10,216 nucleotides of DNA, taken from an uncultured Bacteroidales bacterium. Its GTDB lineage: Bacteria; Bacteroidota; Bacteroidia; Bacteroidales; Paludibacteraceae. Made by a program: the position numbers and the translations under genes. This document shows, piece after piece, positions 5,149 through 10,216 of the stretch. Numbering within the stretch: position 1 is the stretch's first letter; every line of letters begins with the position of its first letter. The DNA is taken from NCBI GenBank assembly GCA_937911935.1, contig CALDQH010000022.1, forward strand, positions 1 through 10,216, in the 5' to 3' direction. The notes below the pieces were generated by a model. The model searched no databases, was not told where the DNA came from, and saw only the letters and a list, made by a program, of their open reading frames with translations.

Positions 5149-6981
5149 ATGAAAAATCCACTTAGAAGTGCACAAAGCACAGAAGGACGCCGCATGGCAG
5201 GAGCCAGAGCACTTTGGGTTGCCAACGGCATGAAACGCGAACAAATCGGCAAACCCATCATAGCCATTGTTAATTCGTTTACCCAATTTGTACCAGGACA
5301 CGTACACCTACACCAAATTGGTCAAGAAATAAAACAAGAAATAGAAAAATTAGGTTGTTTTGCAGCCGAATTCAATACCATCGCCATTGACGATGGTATC
5401 GCTATGGGCCACGATGGTATGTTATACTCGTTGCCTAGCCGCGATATTATTGCAGATAGCGTTGAATACATGGTTAACGCCCACAAAGCCGATGCTATGA
5501 TTTGCATCAGCAACTGCGACAAAATTACCCCAGGTATGCTTATGGCATCGATGCGCCTTAACATCCCAACTATTTTTGTATCGGGTGGTCCCATGGAAGC
5601 AGGTAGTTGGAAAAATCGTCATGTAGACTTAATCGATGCCATGGTACAATCGGCAGATAGTACAGTTTCAGACGACGATGTAGCCAGTTTAGAACGTTCT
5701 GCATGTCCTTCTTGCGGCTGTTGTTCGGGCATGTTCACCGCCAACTCCATGAACTGCCTAAACGAAGCCTTAGGCATGGCACTTCCTGGCAACGGGACCG
5801 TTTTGGCTACCCATAAGGTGCGCAAAGAGTTATTTATGCAAGCTGCGCAAAAAATTGTAGAAAACGCCTACAAATACTACCGCGATGGCGACGAAAGCGT
5901 ACTTCCTCGTAGCATTGCTACCCGCGATGCTTTCTTAAATGCCATGACACTCGATATTGCCATGGGCGGATCTACCAATACCGTACTTCACCTATTGGCC
6001 ATTGCAAGAGAAGCTGGCGCACATTTTACCATGGACGACATTGATGCCCTATCGCGCAAAACTCCCTGCTTGTGCAAAGTAGCCCCCAACACCCAAAAAT
6101 ACCACGTTCAAGACGTTAACCGTGCAGGCGGTATTTTAGGAATCATGGAATGCCTTGCACAAGGTGGTCTTATCAACACCCAAGTAAAACGTGCCGATGG
6201 CTTGACCCTTGCACAAGCTATCGAACAATACAGCATTACCAACGGCAACCCATCCGAAGCCGCCAAGAACTTATACACGGCAGCCCCTGCCAACCGCTTC
6301 AATTTGGTATTGGGCTCACAAGATAGCCGTTTTGAAAACCTTGATACCGACCGCGAGCAAGGTTGCATCCGCAATATTCAAAACGCCTACACCAAAGACG
6401 GTGGTTTGGCTGTGCTAAAAGGCAACTTAGCCTTAGATGGTTGCGTTATCAAAACCGCAGGCGTTGACGAAAGCATTTGGCACTTTGAAGGCAAAGCCGT
6501 TGTCTTTACCTCGCAAGAAGCCGCTTGCGAAGGTATTTTAGGAGGCAAAGTACAAGCAGGCGATGTCGTACTTATTACCCACGAAGGTCCTAAAGGAGGT
6601 CCTGGCATGCAAGAGATGCTATACCCCACTTCCTACATCAAATCCATGCACCTTGGCAAACAATGTGCCCTTATTACCGACGGACGCTTCTCGGGTGGCA
6701 CATCAGGCTTGAGCATCGGACACGTATCGCCCGAAGCCGCTGCAGGAGGCAACATTGGCCTTATTCAAGACGGGGACATCATTGTTATCGACATTCCAAG
6801 CCGTAGCATTAACATTCAAGTAAGCGACGAAGAGTTAGCTACCCGCCGTGCAGCCGAAATGGCACGAGGCAAAGCAGCCTTTACTCCCAAAGACCGCAAT
6901 CGCGTTATCTCCAAATCACTTAAAGCATACGCATCCTTAGTAAGCTCTGCGGATAAAGGGGCTATTCGTTTAATCGACTAA
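5149..6981 (+). CDS. ilvD: Dihydroxy-acid dehydratase
   Basis: IlvD removes water from 2,3-dihydroxy-isovalerate and 2,3-dihydroxy-3-methylvalerate to give the 2-oxo acids that become valine, leucine and isoleucine. The 610-residue length is close to the 616 of the E. coli enzyme. Visible motifs are VNSFTQFVPGHVHL (41-54), DDGIAMGH (81-88), SNCDKITPGM (121-130, with Cys123, Asp124 and the lysine that is carbamylated in family structures), CPSCGCCSGMFTANSMNCL (186-204, Cys192 aligning with the cluster cysteine), and the C-terminal GRFSGGTSGLSIGH. The position where [2Fe-2S] relatives have a third cluster cysteine is Ser/Phe here (NSFTQ), so it likely belongs to the oxygen-sensitive [4Fe-4S] type like E. 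coli IlvD, which suits an anaerobe; this is inference. It is the first structural gene after the attenuator; the ATG is 30 bases after the terminator T tract, and ilvB starts 10 bases after its stop. Confidence 0.97.
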   Translation: MKNPLRSAQSTEGRRMAGARALWVANGMKREQIGKPIIAIVNSFTQFVPGHVHLHQIGQEIKQEIEKLGCFAAEFNTIAIDDGIAMGHDGMLYSLPSRDIIADSVEYMVNAHKADAMICISNCDKITPGMLMASMRLNIPTIFVSGGPMEAGSWKNRHVDLIDAMVQSADSTVSDDDVASLERSACPSCGCCSGMFTANSMNCLNEALGMALPGNGTVLATHKVRKELFMQAAQKIVENAYKYYRDGDESVLPRSIATRDAFLNAMTLDIAMGGSTNTVLHLLAIAREAGAHFTMDDIDALSRKTPCLCKVAPNTQKYHVQDVNRAGGILGIMECLAQGGLINTQVKRADGLTLAQAIEQYSITNGNPSEAAKNLYTAAPANRFNLVLGSQDSRFENLDTDREQGCIRNIQNAYTKDGGLAVLKGNLALDGCVIKTAGVDESIWHFEGKAVVFTSQEAACEGILGGKVQAGDVVLITHEGPKGGPGMQEMLYPTSYIKSMHLGKQCALITDGRFSGGTSGLSIGHVSPEAAAGGNIGLIQDGDIIVIDIPSRSINIQVSDEELATRRAAEMARGKAAFTPKDRNRVISKSLKAYASLVSSADKGAIRLID

Positions 6982-6991
6982 ATACAACACC

Positions 6992-8698
6992 ATGAAACAA
7001 CATATAACAGGCGCACAAGCATTGATGGAGTCCCTTCTACACGAAGGAGTTGATACCATTTTTGGATATCCTGGTGGGGCTATCATCCCCGTTTTCGATG
7101 CCATGTACGACTACGCAGATAAATTACACTACGTCCTAACTCGCCACGAGCAAGGTGCAACCCACGCAGCACAAGGCTACGCACGCGTTTCTGGCAAAGT
7201 AGGCGTTTGTATCGTAACCAGCGGTCCTGGAGCTACCAATACCATTACCGGTATTGGCGATGCACTCATGGATAGCACCCCCATGGTAGTCATTACTGGA
7301 CAAGTTGGCAAATCGTTATTAGGTACCGATGCATTCCAAGAAATCGACCTCGTGGGCATTACCCAACCAATCACCAAATGGAGTTATCAAATCCGCGACG
7401 AAAAAGAAATTCCATGGGCAGTAGCCCGTGCCTTCTACATCGCCAAAAGCGGTCGTCCTGGTCCTGTTGTACTCGACTTTGCTAAAAATGCGCAAGCAGC
7501 CAAATTCGATTACGAGCCAGCTACTTGTAACTTTATTCGTAGCTATTTACCCAATCATCCCCTAGACCACGACGCTGTTAAAGCAGCCGCACAACTTATT
7601 AACCAAGCCAAAAAGCCCTTGGCATTGGTAGGACATGGTGTAACCATTGGCAAAGCCGAAGAAGAACTAAAAGAATTCTTAGATAAAGCAGATATTCCAG
7701 CAGCATGGACCCTATTAGGCGAATCGGCCATGCCTACATCGTACCGTCTAAACAAAGGTATGTTGGGAATGCACGGAAATATTGGTCCCAATATTAAAAC
7801 CAACGAATGCGACCTACTCATCGCTATTGGCATGCGCTTTGACGACCGCATTACAGGCGACCTTAATGCTTATGCAAAACAAGCTAAAGTTATTCATTTC
7901 GATATCGATATCGCCGAAATCGACAAAAATGTAAAAACCGACGTAGCTGTATTGGGCGATGTAAAAAACACCCTACCTGCAGTTACGGCACATCTACAAC
8001 AAAACACCCATAGCGAATGGATTGATTCCTTCAAAGAATACGAGGAATTAGAAATGGAGAAAGTAATTCGCCACGAACTTAATCCTCCCGTAGGCAGTCC
8101 TATTACCATGGGCGAAGTAGTACGCAAAGTATCAGACGCAACTAACCGTAAAGCCATTTTGGTAACCGACGTAGGTCAAAACCAAATGGAAGCTGTTCGC
8201 TACTTCCAATTCGAAGAAAAACGAAGCGTCGTAACCTCTGGCGGTGCTGGTACCATGGGATTTGGCATCCCTGCAGCCATCGGTGCAAAAATTGCCAAAC
8301 CCGAACGTACCGTATGTCTTTTCTGCGGCGATGGAGGTTTCCAAATGACCATGCAAGAGTTAGGCACCATTATCCAAGAAAAGTTAGACATCAAGATGAT
8401 TTTGATGAACAACAACTACTTGGGCATGGTACGCCAATGGCAAGAACTATTCTTTGACCAACGCTACTCATCTACGCCAATGGTAAATCCCGACTTTACT
8501 ACCATTGCTAACGCTTACAACATTCCAACAAAATTGGTAACCAAGCGCGAAGATTTAGACGACGCTATTAGTGATATGATCAATAGCGACAATAGCTTCC
8601 TGCTTGTAGTAAATGTTCAAGAACAAAGTTTGGTATATCCCATGACTCCTGCAGGCGGATCTGTAACCACCATTTTATTAAACGAAAACAACAAATAA
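6992..8698 (+). CDS. ilvB: Acetohydroxyacid (acetolactate) synthase, large catalytic subunit
   Basis: This thiamine-diphosphate enzyme joins pyruvate with a second pyruvate (to 2-acetolactate, valine/leucine branch) or with 2-oxobutyrate (isoleucine branch), the first common step. The 568-residue protein has the three-domain layout: an N-terminal pyrimidine-binding domain with GYPGGAIIPVFDA (25-37) and the catalytic Glu53 in TRHEQGATHAAQGYAR; a central domain, the FAD-binding one in biosynthetic AHAS; and a C-terminal diphosphate-binding domain with GDGGFQMTMQEL starting at 446 and ending in MNNNYLGMVRQWQ. RHEQGATHAA and the neighbouring regulatory subunit gene mark biosynthetic AHAS, not a catabolic acetolactate synthase. 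It sits 10 bases after ilvD and 9 bases before ilvN, so the three are almost certainly co-transcribed. ilvI or ilvG would be equally fair symbols. Confidence 0.97.
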   Translation: MKQHITGAQALMESLLHEGVDTIFGYPGGAIIPVFDAMYDYADKLHYVLTRHEQGATHAAQGYARVSGKVGVCIVTSGPGATNTITGIGDALMDSTPMVVITGQVGKSLLGTDAFQEIDLVGITQPITKWSYQIRDEKEIPWAVARAFYIAKSGRPGPVVLDFAKNAQAAKFDYEPATCNFIRSYLPNHPLDHDAVKAAAQLINQAKKPLALVGHGVTIGKAEEELKEFLDKADIPAAWTLLGESAMPTSYRLNKGMLGMHGNIGPNIKTNECDLLIAIGMRFDDRITGDLNAYAKQAKVIHFDIDIAEIDKNVKTDVAVLGDVKNTLPAVTAHLQQNTHSEWIDSFKEYEELEMEKVIRHELNPPVGSPITMGEVVRKVSDATNRKAILVTDVGQNQMEAVRYFQFEEKRSVVTSGGAGTMGFGIPAAIGAKIAKPERTVCLFCGDGGFQMTMQELGTIIQEKLDIKMILMNNNYLGMVRQWQELFFDQRYSSTPMVNPDFTTIANAYNIPTKLVTKREDLDDAISDMINSDNSFLLVVNVQEQSLVYPMTPAGGSVTTILLNENNK

Positions 8699-8707
8699 GG
8701 TACACCT

Positions 8708-9262
8708 ATGGAAGAAAAGACCATTTATACCATTACCATTTTTTCCGAAAACAATCCTGGTTTGCTCAACCAAATTACCACGGTATTTACGCGCCGACAA
8801 ATTAACATCGAAACCCTTTCTGTTTCTCCATCGGCACTACAAGGTATCCATAAATTTACCATTACTGTACAAACCGACAAACCAACCATCGAAAAAGTAG
8901 TAAAACAAATCGACAAACGCGTTGATATTCTCAAAGCCTACTACAACTGCGACAGCGAATTGGTGTACCAAGAAATTGCTCTTTTTAAGTTAGCAACCGA
9001 TAAGGTACTATCCTTAGGCGGCATAGAACCCCTAATTCGCAAATACAACGCACGCGTTCTTGAAATCTTAGACAACTGCGTTGTCTTAGAAAAAACAGGT
9101 CTGTACGAAGAAACACAAGAAATGTTCAACGAACTGGCAAACACCATTGGTGTATTACAATTTATCCGTTCAGGTCGTGTTGCCATTACCCGCGGTCGCA
9201 TCGAACGCCTCAGTGACATGTTAGCGAGTATCGAAAAACGCCGTCAAACAGAATTATTATGA
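8708..9262 (+). CDS. ilvN: Acetohydroxyacid synthase, small regulatory subunit
   Basis: This subunit activates the large subunit and carries valine feedback inhibition. The 184 residues split into an N-terminal ACT domain (about 6-80) and a C-terminal small-subunit domain (about 84-165, containing IGVLQFIRSGRVAITRG). In the ACT domain, ENNPGLLNQI and RQINIETLSV align by eye with ENESGALSRV and RGYNIESLTV of E. coli IlvH. Asn15, Gly18 and Asn33 fall on IlvH Asn11, Gly14 and Asn29, residues tied to valine binding, so valine sensitivity is probably kept (inference). At 184 residues it is longer than IlvH (163), mainly by C-terminal residues after RGRIERL. It starts 9 bases after ilvB. Its TGA stop overlaps the next ATG as ATGA, suggesting translational coupling to the thioesterase. 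ilvH is an alternative symbol. Confidence 0.95.
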   Translation: MEEKTIYTITIFSENNPGLLNQITTVFTRRQINIETLSVSPSALQGIHKFTITVQTDKPTIEKVVKQIDKRVDILKAYYNCDSELVYQEIALFKLATDKVLSLGGIEPLIRKYNARVLEILDNCVVLEKTGLYEETQEMFNELANTIGVLQFIRSGRVAITRGRIERLSDMLASIEKRRQTELL

Positions 9263-10002
9263 TAGAACATGCATACCAGGAAACCTACGACATCCTACCA
9301 CACGACGTAGATTTCACCAAACACATCAAACCCACACAAGTACTTGCCCGCTTGCTTACATCAGCAGGAATTGACAGTGAATCCAAAAATGGAGGAGTCG
9401 ATTTCTTACACGAAAAAGGCTTTACATGGGTTTTATCGCGCATTGCTTTCGAATTCGAGAAACAACCTTATTTATTCAATACCGTGCACTCACAAACATG
9501 GGTCGAAGCCAACAATAAACTCATCAATACCCGCAGTTTTTTAGTCAGCTATCCAAACGGAGATGTAGCCATCCGCGCCACATCTTATTGGTCCATGATT
9601 GACATGAATAGCAGAAAGGTTGTTAATTTAGAAAACAATCCCTTATTGGCTAACTACCCCATAAATCCGACATCCGCAGGTTTAGAAGCACCTGCCCGCA
9701 TACCCGATGTAAAAGAAGGAGCGGTATTTCAGCATACCATCGCCTACAACGACATGGACTATAACCTACATGCTAACAGCGTTCGATACTTGCAATGGGC
9801 ATTAGACACCTATCCCATGCAACAATTTATCGACAAACAAATTAAGCGTGTAGACATCAACTATCAACACGAAATCGGCTATGGTGTTACCATAAATCTT
9901 GTAAAACAAGAAAACGAAAACGAACATATCATCGCTATCAAGAATCCAGAAGGGCTTACACTTTGTAAGATAAAATTACTTTGGACTAACAAAGACGAAT
10001 AG
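9259..10002 (+). CDS. Acyl-ACP thioesterase (FatA/FatB-like, double hotdog)
   Basis: The enzyme frees fatty acids from acyl carrier protein by cutting the thioester. The 247-residue protein has two hotdog halves. The first holds WVLSRIAFEFEKQP and WVEANNKLINTRSFLV; the second holds AYNDMDYNLHANSVRYLQW. In the second half Asp167, Asn169, His171 and Glu205 have the same relative spacing as the catalytic set Asp281, Asn283, His285 and Glu319 reported for plant FatB, so an active enzyme is likely. Structural-genomics work on a Bacteroides homologue, as I recall, places it in the same family. Its ATG overlaps the ilvN stop (ATGA), and ilvC follows after 80 bases. Placement inside a branched-chain amino acid operon suggests a link to branched-chain acyl groups or fatty-acid balance, but its chain-length or branching preference cannot be read from sequence. 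Confidence 0.88.
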   Translation: MIEHAYQETYDILPHDVDFTKHIKPTQVLARLLTSAGIDSESKNGGVDFLHEKGFTWVLSRIAFEFEKQPYLFNTVHSQTWVEANNKLINTRSFLVSYPNGDVAIRATSYWSMIDMNSRKVVNLENNPLLANYPINPTSAGLEAPARIPDVKEGAVFQHTIAYNDMDYNLHANSVRYLQWALDTYPMQQFIDKQIKRVDINYQHEIGYGVTINLVKQENENEHIIAIKNPEGLTLCKIKLLWTNKDE

Positions 10003-10007
10003 AAAGT

Positions 10008-10041
10008 GGTGCAAACCAAAAAAAAATCCTAACTTTGCACC
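10008..10041. repeat. Perfect 8-base inverted repeat upstream of ilvC
   Basis: GGTGCAAA (10008-10015) and TTTGCACC (10034-10041) are exact reverse complements separated by 18 A-rich bases. The right arm overlaps the TTTG of the candidate ilvC -7 box. It could be an operator for a DNA-binding regulator or a weak RNA hairpin; no T tract follows, so it is not a normal terminator. Confidence 0.6.
10030..10037 (+). promoter_or_regulatory. Candidate internal promoter -7 box before ilvC
   Basis: TAACTTTG is a perfect TAnnTTTG box 45 bases before the ilvC ATG, within the only sizeable gap (80 bases) between genes of the operon. No good TTTG -33 box lies 19-21 bases upstream; the sequence there is GTGG. 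The promoter may therefore be weak or need an activator. It would allow ilvC expression independent of the attenuator. Confidence 0.4.
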
Positions 10042-10082
10042 TTGATTCAACGATTAAACATATAAACATATAAAACAAACTT

Positions 10083-10216
10083 ATGGCACAAATGAATTTT
10101 GGCGGCGTAATTGAAAACGTAGTTACCCGCGAAGAATTTCCATTGGAAAAAGCACGCGAAGTGCTTAAAAACGAAACTATCGCCGTTATTGGTTATGGCG
10201 TACAAGGCCCAGGCCA
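10083..10216 (+). CDS. ilvC: Ketol-acid reductoisomerase, N-terminal fragment (3' end outside window)
   Basis: IlvC rearranges and reduces 2-acetolactate (or 2-aceto-2-hydroxybutyrate) with NAD(P)H to the dihydroxy acid used by IlvD. Only the first 44 codons are present. They start MAQMNFGGVIENVVTREEFP and reach the dinucleotide-binding loop VIGYGVQGPG, whose Gly37, Gly39 and Gly42 form the GxGxxG turn. The N-terminus before the Rossmann fold and the GYGVQGPG wording match the KARI family as I know it in Bacteroidota. The gene completes the ilv operon order on the + strand. Class and cofactor preference cannot be judged because the specificity loop lies outside the window. Confidence 0.93.
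   Translation, partial: MAQMNFGGVIENVVTREEFPLEKAREVLKNETIAVIGYGVQGPG

Noticed and set aside
10008..10041. The inverted repeat before ilvC read as a terminator of the upstream operon.
   Set aside because: The loop is long (18 bases) and no T run follows the right arm, so it does not fit an intrinsic terminator.

Overview
The window looks like chromosomal core DNA from a member of the Bacteroidota, most likely Bacteroidales. Three things point there. Several promoter candidates fit the -33 TTTG / -7 TAnnTTTG pattern of that phylum. Starts lack Shine-Dalgarno sequences and have A/T-rich leaders. The proteins (S1 with a Lys/Ala tail, a short ParE, the ilvD-ilvB-ilvN-thioesterase-ilvC order) look like that group. 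No mobile element, CRISPR array, tRNA or rRNA was seen.

Left part (1-3082, all + strand): the 3' end of rpsA (ribosomal protein S1) and its hairpin terminator; parE (topoisomerase IV subunit B), whose likely promoter lies in the tail of the rpsA terminator; a parE terminator; and a 55-residue two-helix membrane protein with its own promoter. A strong bidirectional terminator (3053-3082) separates these from the convergent pgm gene (3103-4845, - strand), a phosphoglucomutase/phosphomannomutase-family enzyme.

Right part (4931-10216, + strand): a branched-chain amino acid operon diverging from pgm. Its promoter is followed by a 21-codon leader peptide with seven valine codons, then an intrinsic terminator, then ilvD, ilvB, ilvN, an acyl-ACP thioesterase and the start of ilvC. 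The leader reads as a classical translation-coupled attenuator. A 12-position antiterminator arm starts at the last base of the leader stop codon and pairs with the 5' arm of the terminator. A ribosome stalled on valine codons would leave that arm free, while one that reaches the stop codon would cover it. IlvB/IlvN (acetohydroxyacid synthase), IlvC (ketol-acid reductoisomerase) and IlvD (dihydroxy-acid dehydratase) together make the 2-oxo acid precursors of valine, isoleucine and leucine. IlvN keeps residues that bind feedback valine in the enterobacterial homologue, so valine probably controls both transcription and enzyme activity. The thioesterase gene overlaps ilvN by 4 bases and sits between two valine genes, suggesting a link between branched-chain precursors and fatty-acid release. 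An 18-base-loop inverted repeat overlaps a probable extra promoter just before ilvC.

The attenuator is the most interesting item. The pairings were found by hand; no folding, homology search or expression data were available.
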